Positions 1 through 6,068 of a stretch of 6,312 bases of DNA are shown here, in pieces. The position numbers and the translations under genes are program-made. This DNA is from Bifidobacteriaceae bacterium (lineage in GTDB: Bacteria; Actinomycetota; Actinomycetes; Actinomycetales; WQXJ01), in contig JAISBQ010000290.1 of NCBI GenBank assembly GCA_031266115.1, forward strand, positions 1-6,312. The letters run 5' to 3'. The notes beneath the pieces are model-generated. The model was given only the letters and a program-made list of their open reading frames with translations, had not been told where the DNA came from and searched no databases. Position 1 is the first letter of the stretch; each line of letters opens with the position of its first letter.

Positions 1-124
1 CGAGCCGCAGATCGCGGGCCAGGTAGACTCCCGCCATCCCGCCGCGGGCGATCCTGGAGTCGACCTCGTAACGACCGTCGATGATCTGGCCGATCAACGG
101 GTCTGTTGTCCGAGGCGTACCCAC
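1..124 (-). CDS. PknL/PknB-like serine/threonine protein kinase, N-terminal fragment
   Basis: Only the first 41 codons lie in the window; the gene runs off the left edge. The translation reads into a kinase N-lobe: after a short lead comes LIGQIIDGRYEV, then the nucleotide-binding loop IARGGMAGVYLARD, matching bacterial Hanks-type kinases of the PASTA/PknL kind. The first Gly of the usual GxGxxG loop is Ala, which I recall as normal in the PknL group. The catalytic residues, membrane segment and any PASTA repeats are beyond the window. I chose the GTG at 124-122 because it gives a short lead before the conserved DGRYEV and sits 8 nt after a TACACT hexamer. An in-frame GTG at 169-167 is the only longer option before an in-frame stop, and it has no ribosome binding site. 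The gene follows the polyprenyl synthase on the same strand. Family certain, PknL orthology inferred from neighbours. Confidence 0.85.
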   Translation of the reverse strand, partial: MGTPRTTDPLIGQIIDGRYEVDSRIARGGMAGVYLARDLRL

Positions 125-132
125 GCCCCCGA

Positions 133-138
133 AGTGTA
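133..138 (-). promoter_or_regulatory. Putative -10 box for the kinase gene (leaderless)
   Basis: TACACT on the minus strand, with exactly 8 nt between it and the GTG start at 124. A transcript starting 7-9 nt after the hexamer would begin at or next to the start codon. No Shine-Dalgarno at normal spacing is present (the G-run lies 1 nt before the GTG), and no good -35 hexamer is visible. It lies in the 92-bp gap after the synthase gene, so the kinase may have its own promoter besides read-through. Confidence 0.4.
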
Positions 139-216
139 CGCAGCGCAGGTCATCGCGGCGACGTGGCACGCTGGGAAGACTTCAGGCCACCGGGGAACGG
201 TGGGCGGGAACGGGTT

Positions 217-1419
217 TCATGCCGTGCGGTACACGAGCCTCCAGGCGAGCGCCCGCAACGGCTCGCGGGAGACTCCGGGCAGGGCACTCAAGGCGTCCAG
301 ACCGGCCTCGTGGTAGCGGGCGATCGCCCGCTCAATGTCGTCGACAGCACCGGAATCGCGGATGAGGCGGCGTGCCTCGTCGAGGTCGACCGAGTCCGCG
401 CCGCCGGCGAGGATCGCGGCGAGGCGGTCGCGGGGGCCGGGAGCGAGGTTACGGCGAGCAAGGGCCACAAGAACGGTGCGTTTGCCATCCTTCAGGTCGC
501 CATCGGCGGGTTTGCCCGTGTCGTGCTGTGCGGCGAAAACGCCGAGGATGTCGTCCCGGAGCTGGAACGCGAGACCGATGGCGGCACCAAAGGAGGCCAG
601 CGCCGCGCACTCGGCCTCATCGGCACCCGCCGCCAGTGCACCGACCAGAAGAGGGCATGTCACGGAGTAGTGCGCCGCCTTGGCCATGACGACCCCCATG
701 GCGTCTTCGATAGCGGCTTGGGGGGACCCCAGAGGCATCGCCGGTGCCAGAGTGTCGAGGAACTGGCCAACCATGACCTGTTCGCGCATGGTATCCAGCA
801 TGCCTGCGATCGCACCGGCCGTGGCCCTGCTCGTGTCGCGGATGGCGAGGTGGACCTGGCGTTCGGAGGCGACCAGGGCGAGATCGCCGAGCAGGATCGC
901 CAGATCCCGGCCCAGCCGCTCCGCGTAGCCCGGGCCGACGCGACCGCCCAACGCGGCCTCAAGATGTTTGTGGGCGGAGGGCCGCGCGCGGCGGGTGTCC
1001 GCAGCATCGACGATGTCATCGTGGATCAACGCAGAGATCTGGAACAGCTCAAGGGCGGCCGCCAGATGGATCATGTGCGGGTAGGCCAGAGTGTGAGCGG
1101 ACGATGCCGGCCCGTCCGTCCCGCAGTCGGGGCCTCCTAGAGCGCCCCACGCGGTGAGGGCGAGGTGGGCGCGAAGGTACTTGCCGCCATCGGCGGCCTC
1201 CATGAAGGCGCTGGTGAGCAGGTCGAGGCCCGCAGTGTCCAGGTGAGGTATGGGTAGCGGTCCTCTGGGAGGCATGGAGAGCGCCGCCACCGCGGTGTCG
1301 ACGGTTTCACGAGCCACACCGGCCACGGCGCGGCTGACATCCTCCGGGTCGAACCAGGGCTGCGGGGGAGGCGAGTCCGCCCGCCCCGGCGTGGTGGCCG
1401 GGGCGGGCGGGTCGCTCAT
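217..1419 (-). CDS. Trans-polyprenyl diphosphate synthase (GGPP synthase-like, IdsA2/CrtE type)
   Basis: A 400-aa prenyl chain-elongating enzyme that condenses isopentenyl diphosphate with allylic diphosphates in the cytoplasm. Visible motifs: GGKYLRAHL at residues 78-86 (substrate-binding Lys/Arg), first aspartate-rich motif DDIVD at 134-138, and second aspartate-rich region QLRDDILGVF at 286-295, followed by TGKPADGDLKDGKRT at 301-315. The second motif ends in Gly rather than the classical DDxxD, which is usual for actinobacterial enzymes of this group. The residues 4 and 5 before DDIVD are small (Ala130, Ser129) where short-chain FPP synthases carry an aromatic, so a C20 or longer product is likely (inference). 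The open frame extends to 1650, but that would overlap metF with low-complexity Pro/Arg sequence. ATG at 1419 is preferred and lies 8 nt after a TACCCT hexamer. The first ~45 residues are Pro-rich and poorly conserved. The gene diverges from metF and is followed by the kinase. Exact product length cannot be read from sequence. Confidence 0.93.
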   Translation of the reverse strand: MSDPPAPATTPGRADSPPPQPWFDPEDVSRAVAGVARETVDTAVAALSMPPRGPLPIPHLDTAGLDLLTSAFMEAADGGKYLRAHLALTAWGALGGPDCGTDGPASSAHTLAYPHMIHLAAALELFQISALIHDDIVDAADTRRARPSAHKHLEAALGGRVGPGYAERLGRDLAILLGDLALVASERQVHLAIRDTSRATAGAIAGMLDTMREQVMVGQFLDTLAPAMPLGSPQAAIEDAMGVVMAKAAHYSVTCPLLVGALAAGADEAECAALASFGAAIGLAFQLRDDILGVFAAQHDTGKPADGDLKDGKRTVLVALARRNLAPGPRDRLAAILAGGADSVDLDEARRLIRDSGAVDDIERAIARYHEAGLDALSALPGVSREPLRALAWRLVYRTA

Positions 1420-1427
1420 GCGGCCCA

Positions 1428-1433
1428 AGGGTA
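1428..1433 (-). promoter_or_regulatory. Putative -10 box for the polyprenyl synthase gene (leaderless)
   Basis: TACCCT on the minus strand with 8 nt before the ATG at 1419, the same spacing as for the kinase and parE. There is no purine-rich ribosome binding site between it and the ATG. The -35 region shows no clear TTGACA-like hexamer. Part of the divergent 95-bp region shared with metF. Confidence 0.4.
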
Positions 1434-1502
1434 CGCGCCGCGGGGACGGGTGACGTGACGCTTCAGGAACGATGGTGGCGACGGGCGGGGGAGGTGAGCC
1501 GG

Positions 1503-1508
1503 TAGCCT
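1503..1508 (+). promoter_or_regulatory. Putative -10 box for metF (leaderless)
   Basis: TAGCCT with 6 nt before the ATG at 1515. A purine-rich GGGGGAGGTGAG lies at 1487-1498, but it ends 16 nt before the ATG, too far for normal Shine-Dalgarno use. The GTG inside it (1494) is in frame but meets a TAG at 1503. So ATG 1515 is the first usable start and is probably read from a leaderless or near-leaderless transcript. Confidence 0.35.
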
Positions 1509-1514
1509 CGGCCC

Positions 1515-2477
1515 ATGCACCTCGCACACCGGGTTGTCGCGGCGATTGGCGGCCCGCACCCCAGCGTTTCGTTCGAGTTCTACCCTCCGCGGGGGCCGCA
1601 GGGTGAGGCCGCGTTGATGCGGCATCTGGACGCGCTGGAGGAGGTGGCACCGGACTTCGTCTCGGTCACCTATGGCGCGGGCGGGTCCGTGGCAGATCGG
1701 TCCGCCGCTTCTGTCCGGGTTTCCCGCGCGATCTGCGCCAAGGCTGGGCCGGCATTGATGGCGCACCTGACGGTGGTGGGCCATACGCGTGAGGAGTTGG
1801 AGACGATCATCGGAGAGCTGACGGCGGCAGGTGCCGACGCGATGTTGGCGTTGCGCGGCGACCCACCCGGTGGCCCGCGTGCCCCGTGGACGCCGGCGCC
1901 TGGAGGGTTCGGCCACGCCGCCGACTTGGTCCAGGTGATGCGCGCGGCGGGATGCGATGTCGGTGTGGCGGCGTTTGCGCACAAGCATCCGGCATCGGTC
2001 GATACGGCCCAGGATCTCCGTGCGCTCGCAGCGAAGGAGGAGGCGGGTGCCGCGTTCGCGATTACTCAGATGGTGTTCGATGCCCAACCGTATGCCGACC
2101 TCGTGGCGCGGGCCCGAGCGGCGGGTATCGGCCTGCCGATCGTGCCGGGGATCATGCCGGTGTCCTCGGCGGATCAGGTGCCGCGCCTCGAAGGGTTCTG
2201 CGGGGCACCCCTGCCGGCCACCCTCGTTGCCGCGTTGAGACGGGGGGAGGGGGACCGGGCCGCTGAGGCCGAGGTCGGAGCCGCATGGGCCGTGGACACC
2301 GTTCGCGACCTGCTGCAGGCGGGTGCGCCGGGCATCCACCTGTACACACTCAACAGGTCTCGATTAGCGCTGGAGGTCTGCCGGCGGGTTGGTCTGCGCG
2401 GGGCAGCCCTCCTCGAAGCCGGGTGTGATCCGCCGCTGGGGATAACCACGCATCCACAGTCCGTGAAGGTTCGCTGA
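1515..2477 (+). CDS. metF: 5,10-methylenetetrahydrofolate reductase (MetF)
   Basis: A 320-aa flavoprotein that reduces 5,10-methylene-THF to 5-methyl-THF, the methyl donor for methionine synthesis; cytoplasmic. Family motifs in order: SFEFYPPR at 19-26 with the catalytic Glu21 (E. coli Glu28 equivalent), FVSVTYGAGGS at 48-58, LALRGDPP at 111-118 with Asp116 (E. coli Asp120 equivalent), AFAHKHP at 153-159, ITQMVFD at 183-189 with Gln185 (E. coli Gln183 equivalent), PGIMPVSS at 211-218, and GIHLYTLNRS at 273-282. Length fits the single-domain bacterial enzyme without the C-terminal regulatory domain of eukaryotes. An in-frame stop just upstream fixes the start at ATG 1515. It diverges from the prenyl synthase and is followed 34 bp later by the DUF4192 gene. 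Which electron donor it uses (NAD(P)H or another carrier) cannot be seen here. Confidence 0.95.
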   Translation: MHLAHRVVAAIGGPHPSVSFEFYPPRGPQGEAALMRHLDALEEVAPDFVSVTYGAGGSVADRSAASVRVSRAICAKAGPALMAHLTVVGHTREELETIIGELTAAGADAMLALRGDPPGGPRAPWTPAPGGFGHAADLVQVMRAAGCDVGVAAFAHKHPASVDTAQDLRALAAKEEAGAAFAITQMVFDAQPYADLVARARAAGIGLPIVPGIMPVSSADQVPRLEGFCGAPLPATLVAALRRGEGDRAAEAEVGAAWAVDTVRDLLQAGAPGIHLYTLNRSRLALEVCRRVGLRGAALLEAGCDPPLGITTHPQSVKVR

Positions 2478-2498
2478 GCAGCGCGCGCGAGGGTCTGC

Positions 2499-2503
2499 GA
2501 GGG
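2499..2503 (+). promoter_or_regulatory. Ribosome binding site of the DUF4192 gene
   Basis: GAGGG with 8 nt to the ATG at 2512, good Shine-Dalgarno spacing. The octamer GCGAGGGT occurs twice, at 2487-2494 and 2497-2504. The presence of a Shine-Dalgarno and the lack of a TANNNT box at 6-8 nt fit translation from the metF transcript, unlike the leaderless-looking neighbours. Confidence 0.5.
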
Positions 2504-2511
2504 TAGCCCGC

Positions 2512-3642
2512 ATGGACAATCCCACGGTGATTCGCGTGAGTACGGGCGCCGATCTCCTCTCGTGTATTCCCCATCGCCTCGGATTCGCCCCACGGAACTC
2601 GGTGGTGGTGTTGTCGCTGGTGGGCCCGCGGTGCCGTTTTGGCGTCGCCGCCCGCCTCGACCTCCCGCATATCCGACACCCGCAGGCTGGGCCTGAACTG
2701 GCGGCGTACCTGGCCAGGGTGATCGCGGACGATGGCGCCCGGCGGGCCGTCATCGTCCGTTATCCGAGTGCAGGGGACCCACCCGCCCATCTGGACGGGC
2801 CGGTCCGGATGCTTGCGGCGGCCATCGGGGCGCGCGTCGAGGGGATTGAGGCGTGGGAGGTGGGTGAGGACCGCTATACCCATCTTGATGTCCGGACTTG
2901 GCGCCCCGCGGGTGAAAACGGAGGGGTGGAGCGGTTGACTGGGACGGTTCCCGCCGCGGCGTTCATCGCCGCAGGGAGCGCCCCGGCCGTCTCACGCGAG
3001 GCGATGGCTGCCCTGCCGAGTGCGGACGCTGCAGAGGTTCGCCGCGCGCGCAGGGCAGCGTCACGTGCGTGGGACCAGCGGGTTCAGGCCGGGGCCAGCG
3101 GATTGACGGCCTGGCGGACCAGGATGCTGGAGATCTGGAGGGGGGCCGTCGAGGGATGTGAGGCGCCATGCGGGGCGAACGAGAGGACCGCAGTACCCGA
3201 TTCGCGAACCCTCGGGGAGATCGCGGCTGCCGTGAACGATTCGGCGGTTCGAATGGCCGTGATGGCTGCGATTGCCGGGCAGGACGAGCTCGCGGATCTG
3301 GCCGTGGCTCAGGAACATGCGGTCACGGTCCGATCCGGGATGGACGCGCTGCTCGATCCCAGAGCGGGAACCGTTCTTGACGAGGAGCGGGCCCAGATCG
3401 CAGAGAGGTTGCTCACATTGGCGGCGGTCCGAGCGATTTCCCGCCGCAAGGGACAGCTGTTCGGGGTGTTGGCATGGGTGGCTTGGACACGGGGCGATGG
3501 TGGGCGAGCAGGCTTGGCTTGCGACCGGGCGGCCGAATGTCCTGGTCAGGTGCGATTGGCGCAGACCATAGACCAGGAGCTAAGGTGTGGGCTTTCGCCG
3601 CGGGCGAGGAGGGTTTCGGACGGCAGGGGGTGTGCGGCCTGA
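2512..3642 (+). CDS. DUF4192 domain-containing protein, function unknown
   Basis: A 376-aa protein of the actinobacterial DUF4192 family. Recognisable parts: the N-terminal signature DLLSCIPHRLGFAPRNSVVVLSL (residues 14-36), a beta-rich segment with AARLDLP (46-52), RRAVIVRYP (77-85), SREAMAALP (161-169), and a C-terminal LFGVLAWVAWTRGDG...ACDRA (316-339) followed by QTIDQELRCGLSP (351-363), which resembles a TPR-like helical repeat. No signal peptide or clear membrane segment, so probably cytoplasmic. From memory, family members usually carry a Cys-rich CCPPEG segment about one third in; here residues 121-145 (RYTHLDVRTW onward) lack it. No biochemical role is established to my knowledge. 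The family often lies next to the principal sigma factor gene, as here. Probably in one transcript with metF. The last ~15 residues are Arg-rich and unlike the family. Confidence 0.88.
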   Translation: MDNPTVIRVSTGADLLSCIPHRLGFAPRNSVVVLSLVGPRCRFGVAARLDLPHIRHPQAGPELAAYLARVIADDGARRAVIVRYPSAGDPPAHLDGPVRMLAAAIGARVEGIEAWEVGEDRYTHLDVRTWRPAGENGGVERLTGTVPAAAFIAAGSAPAVSREAMAALPSADAAEVRRARRAASRAWDQRVQAGASGLTAWRTRMLEIWRGAVEGCEAPCGANERTAVPDSRTLGEIAAAVNDSAVRMAVMAAIAGQDELADLAVAQEHAVTVRSGMDALLDPRAGTVLDEERAQIAERLLTLAAVRAISRRKGQLFGVLAWVAWTRGDGGRAGLACDRAAECPGQVRLAQTIDQELRCGLSPRARRVSDGRGCAA

Positions 3643-3662
3643 CGCTGTGAGCGATACCTGTC

Positions 3663-3691
3663 CCAGTCCCGGAATCGCCGGTGGGTGCTGG
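3663..3691 (+). terminator. Weak hairpin after DUF4192, possible terminator
   Basis: CCAG (3663-3666) can pair with CTGG (3688-3691), and CCC (3668-3670) with GGG (3683-3685), around an inner GG/CC pair, with small bulges. It lies 20 nt past the DUF4192 stop and before the sigma-factor promoter, where a terminator would be expected. It is followed only by TTCGTT, not a real U-run, so intrinsic termination is doubtful. Confidence 0.2.
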
Positions 3692-3753
3692 TTCGTTGAA
3701 CACACAACGCGGCCATCAGCGTGGAATGCGTGGTTGGCAGGGCGCTTACTCGT

Positions 3754-3759
3754 TACACT
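3754..3759 (+). promoter_or_regulatory. Putative -10 box of the principal sigma factor gene
   Basis: TACACT inside CGTTACACTT; the identical decamer recurs before parE at 6052-6061. A TTGGCA at 3734-3739 resembles a -35 hexamer, but the 14-nt spacer is short. At 17 nt the hexamer is TGGTTG, a poor match. The transcript would start near 3766 and carry a leader of about 135 nt. This is the best promoter candidate in the 258-bp gap 3643-3900. Confidence 0.45.
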
Positions 3760-3784
3760 TGGGGGGCTCCCGTCACAACAGCAC

Positions 3785-3831
3785 GTGATTGCCAGCGCGA
3801 GCGGCTGGGTTAACCCCCGTGGCAACGTCAC
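3785..3831 (+). other. Predicted stem-loop in the sigma factor mRNA leader
   Basis: GTGATTGCCA (3785-3794) pairs with TGGCAA-CG-TCAC (3820-3831) as a 10-bp stem with one 2-nt bulge. Inside the loop, CGG (3802-3804) can pair with CCG (3817-3819), and GGGTTAACCC (3807-3816) is a perfect palindrome that could fold as a 3-bp stem with a TTAA loop or act as a DNA operator. The structure lies between the putative transcription start and the ribosome binding site. I do not recognise it as a named RNA family. Confidence 0.4.
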
Positions 3832-3884
3832 CGCTCCCATGGGCGCAGCGCGATAGAGCCTCGCCTCAGGCGTTTGGGAGAGAA

Positions 3885-3894
3885 GGAAGGAAGG
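3885..3894 (+). promoter_or_regulatory. Strong ribosome binding site of the sigma factor gene
   Basis: GGAAGGAAGG, part of a tandem (AAGG)n-like tract at 3883-3896, with 6 nt to the GTG at 3901. It decides the start: the upstream in-frame TTG at 3874 would place this purine tract inside the coding region and has no such site of its own. Confidence 0.8.
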
Positions 3895-3900
3895 AACCGC

Positions 3901-5751
3901 GTGGCACAGGCCAAGACCGCCGCCAGCAACCCCATTGACACCGACACATCGACGGTGGCAGGTACCCAACCAGACCAGGACACTGCAACCTCTACGCCGA
4001 AGGCCGCGCCGCGGACTCGCGCGCGGGCCAAGAAGGCGGCCGCACCCAAGCCCGAAACTCCGGTCGCTGCGCACGCAATAGCCAAGACTTCGGCTCGGTC
4101 TCGCAAGGCGCCGGTCGAGCTGACTGCTGTCGCTGCCACGGCGCCGGTTGAGCCCGTGGTGAAGGCTCCGGTCAAGCCGCGGTCGCGGTCTCGGAAGAAG
4201 CCCGTGGTCGAGGAGCAGGTGGAGCCGGCCGGTGTTGCTGCGGAGGCGCCTGCGGTTGACCCCGTGGTGAAGGCTCCAGTCAAGCCGCGGTCGCGGTCTC
4301 GGAAGAAGCCCGTGGTCGAGGAGCAGGTGGAGGTTCCGGCAGCCGCTGAAGCCGCGCCTGTGGTGTCCGAGGTGGCTGTGTCCGATCGTGTGGCGAAGGC
4401 CCCAGCGAAGCCGCGGTCCCGGTCCCGGAAGAAGCCCGTGGCCGTGGAAACCCAGCCGGATGCGTCCGTGGTCCAGCCCGAAGTCAAGGCCCCAGCCAAA
4501 CCACGGTCCCGGTCCCGCAAGAAGGTCGCGACACAGGCGTCCGGGTCGACGACCGCTGTGCCAACGAGTTCTTCCGCGGACGCCGGGAGCGGCAAGAATG
4601 GCGCCGGCGTCGCCGTGACGGTGGAAATCCGCGTCGAAGAGATCGAGGTCACCGTCCGCGAGACTGTGGTTGTCGACGCGACACAGACCGCTGGCGTGAC
4701 AACGGTGAGTACGGCGCCAGCGGACTCCACGGTTCAGGGCGGCGACGCATCCGGCGAGACCGCCTCGGACGAGGCCAAGGGCTTCGTCGTGTCCGATTCG
4801 GATGACGATGACGCCCCGGCCCAACAGGTCCAGGTGGCTGGCGCGACGGCGGACCCAGTCAAGGACTACCTCAAGCAGATCGGTAAGGTCGCCCTCCTGA
4901 ACGCCGAGCAAGAGGTGGACCTTGCCAAGCGCATTGAGGCCGGCCTGTTCGCCGAGGAGAAGCTCGCCACGTGTCCTGGGCTCGAGCCTAGGCTGCGCCG
5001 GGAATTGGAGTGGCTGGCGCACGATGGTCGCCGTGCCAAGAACCACCTGCTGGAGGCGAACTTGCGTCTCGTGGTCTCGCTCGCCAAGCGCTACACCGGG
5101 CGCGGAATGCTGTTCCTCGATCTGATCCAAGAGGGCAACCTCGGTCTGATCAGGGCCGTGGAGAAATTCGATTACACCAAGGGCTACAAGTTCTCGACCT
5201 ATGCGACCTGGTGGATCCGTCAGGCGATCACCCGCGCGATGGCTGACCAGGCCCGCACCATTCGCATCCCCGTGCACATGGTGGAGGTCATCAACAAGCT
5301 GGCGCGCGTCCAGCGTCAGATGCTCCAGGACCTTGGCCGCGAACCGACGCCCGAAGAACTGGCGCGGGAATTGGACATGACACCCGAGAAGGTGGTCGAG
5401 GTCCAGAAGTATGGCCGTGAGCCCATCTCCTTGGCCACTCCGTTGGGAGAGGACGGCGACAGCGAGTTCGGAGACCTGATCGAGGATTCTGAGGCGGTGG
5501 TCCCCGCCGATGCCGTGAGCTTCACCCTGCTTCAAGAGCAGCTTCACGCCGTGTTGGACACACTGTCCGAGCGGGAGGCCGGTGTGGTGTCGATGCGGTT
5601 CGGCCTGACCGATGGCCAGCCGAAGACGCTGGATGAGATTGGCAAGGTCTACGGGGTGACTCGTGAGCGCATCCGCCAGATCGAGTCCAAGACGATGTCG
5701 AAGCTGCGCCACCCCTCGCGCAGCCAGGTGCTACGCGACTACTTGGAGTAA
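3901..5751 (+). CDS. sigA: Principal RNA polymerase sigma factor (SigA/HrdB/RpoD, group 1)
   Basis: A 616-aa primary sigma-70 factor that directs RNA polymerase to housekeeping promoters. The C-terminal half is canonical: region 1.2 from about residue 318 (DPVKDYLKQIGKVALL), region 2 from about 385 (EANLRLVVSLAKRYTGRG), with the -10-recognising helix TYATWWIRQAITRAMADQ around 433-450 (Trp437, Trp438), TIRIPVHM at 453-460, region 3 to about 530, and region 4 with the helix-turn-helix TLDEIGKVYGVTRERIRQIE (about 577-596) ending in LRDYLE. Region 1.1 of the E. coli type is not recognisable. Instead residues 1-210 are Ala/Pro/Lys/Arg-rich, with four copies of KAPxKPRSRSRKK at 88, 124, 166 and 196, then an acidic linker containing DSDDDD near 299-304. 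From memory, Streptomyces HrdB and M. tuberculosis SigA are about 510-530 aa, so the arm is about 90-100 residues longer. The GTG start is set by the AAGG-rich ribosome binding site. The gene is followed after 21 bp by a convergent gene, with no clear terminator between. Confidence 0.97.
   Translation: MAQAKTAASNPIDTDTSTVAGTQPDQDTATSTPKAAPRTRARAKKAAAPKPETPVAAHAIAKTSARSRKAPVELTAVAATAPVEPVVKAPVKPRSRSRKKPVVEEQVEPAGVAAEAPAVDPVVKAPVKPRSRSRKKPVVEEQVEVPAAAEAAPVVSEVAVSDRVAKAPAKPRSRSRKKPVAVETQPDASVVQPEVKAPAKPRSRSRKKVATQASGSTTAVPTSSSADAGSGKNGAGVAVTVEIRVEEIEVTVRETVVVDATQTAGVTTVSTAPADSTVQGGDASGETASDEAKGFVVSDSDDDDAPAQQVQVAGATADPVKDYLKQIGKVALLNAEQEVDLAKRIEAGLFAEEKLATCPGLEPRLRRELEWLAHDGRRAKNHLLEANLRLVVSLAKRYTGRGMLFLDLIQEGNLGLIRAVEKFDYTKGYKFSTYATWWIRQAITRAMADQARTIRIPVHMVEVINKLARVQRQMLQDLGREPTPEELARELDMTPEKVVEVQKYGREPISLATPLGEDGDSEFGDLIEDSEAVVPADAVSFTLLQEQLHAVLDTLSEREAGVVSMRFGLTDGQPKTLDEIGKVYGVTRERIRQIESKTMSKLRHPSRSQVLRDYLE
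4146..4332 (+). repeat. 108-bp in-frame duplication in the sigma factor arm
   Basis: Positions 4146-4224 and 4254-4332 are identical at 77 of 79 bases (differences at 4152/4260 and 4170/4278), with a 108-bp period (36 codons). Both encode EPVVKAPVKPRSRSRKKPVV-like protein followed by EEQVE. The near identity at silent positions points to a recent duplication or recombination between copies. Two more diverged copies of the 13-codon core lie at 4396-4434 and 4486-4524. Confidence 0.9.
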
Positions 5752-5772
5752 CCCCACAGCGCCGCCACGGTT

Positions 5773-5973
5773 CTACCATCCGGGGATCATGTCCGTAAAG
5801 TCCTGGATATCGAGCGCCGATTCGCTGAGGCGAGGCATGTGCTGGCGGCCATGATGGGCGCAGAACATCAGTTCTCCCTGCCTGAGGAAGACCCGCAGGT
5901 AGGCCCTGGCCCCACATCGATCGCACCGATCGGCGGCGGTCAGTGCTGGCCGAAGCGCAGTGTTTGGTCCCAT
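5773..5973 (-). CDS. DUF7455-like small zinc-motif protein
   Basis: A 66-aa cytoplasmic protein with LTAADRCDRCGARAYLRV (residues 11-28) and ELMFCAHHGRQH (34-45). The CxxC and CxHH groups could together bind one zinc ion. It matches the small conserved actinobacterial protein found between the principal sigma factor gene and parE (DUF7455 family, named from memory); its function is not known to me. An in-frame TAG 6 nt upstream of the ATG makes ATG 5973 the earliest start. There is no clear Shine-Dalgarno, and a TAGACC hexamer 3 nt before the ATG is not a convincing -10 box. It converges on the sigma factor gene (21-bp gap) and diverges from parE (95-bp gap). Confidence 0.85.
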   Translation of the reverse strand: MGPNTALRPALTAADRCDRCGARAYLRVFLRQGELMFCAHHGRQHMPRLSESALDIQDFTDMIPGW

Positions 5974-6054
5974 GTCGGTCTACAACGGTGACGGCCCCCA
6001 TTGTCTTCCCGCCGCCCGCGGCGTTCGCCTCCCGCGAAGGCAGAGGGTCGCCGT

Positions 6055-6060
6055 TACACT
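6055..6060 (+). promoter_or_regulatory. Putative -10 box of parE (leaderless)
   Basis: TACACT with exactly 8 nt before the GTG at 6069, as in the kinase gene. The nucleotides between (TCCCAACC) are pyrimidine-rich and cannot serve as a Shine-Dalgarno. The surrounding decamer CGTTACACTT is shared with the sigma factor promoter. No good -35 hexamer is visible. It lies in the 95-bp divergent region between the small zinc-motif gene and parE. Confidence 0.45.
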
Positions 6061-6068
6061 TCCCAACC

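Noticed and set aside
106..1140. 344-aa plus-strand open frame over the polyprenyl synthase
   Set aside because: The opposite strand carries the DDIVD and QLRDD motifs of a true enzyme; the plus-strand translation has no recognisable domain.
1420..1650. N-terminal extension of the polyprenyl synthase to 1650
   Set aside because: It would overlap metF by 136 bp and adds only low-complexity Pro/Arg sequence; ATG 1419 fits the family and the promoter spacing.
1416..2339. 307-aa minus-strand open frame over metF
   Set aside because: Antisense shadow; metF motifs are complete on the plus strand.
3828..4730. 300-aa minus-strand open frame with FFRDRDRG repeats
   Set aside because: Mirror image of the KPRSRSRKK-coding repeats in another frame; it has no family resemblance and no start signals.
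3580..5712. 710-aa open frame on the minus strand across the sigma factor gene
   Set aside because: It is antisense to a certain gene. Its LLPRPRPRL-type repeats are just the complement of the sigma factor repeats, and long antisense frames are expected at this GC content.
5752..5772. Bidirectional terminator between the convergent sigma factor and zinc-motif genes
   Set aside because: The 21-bp gap has no inverted repeat with a T-run; termination must lie inside the neighbours or use Rho.
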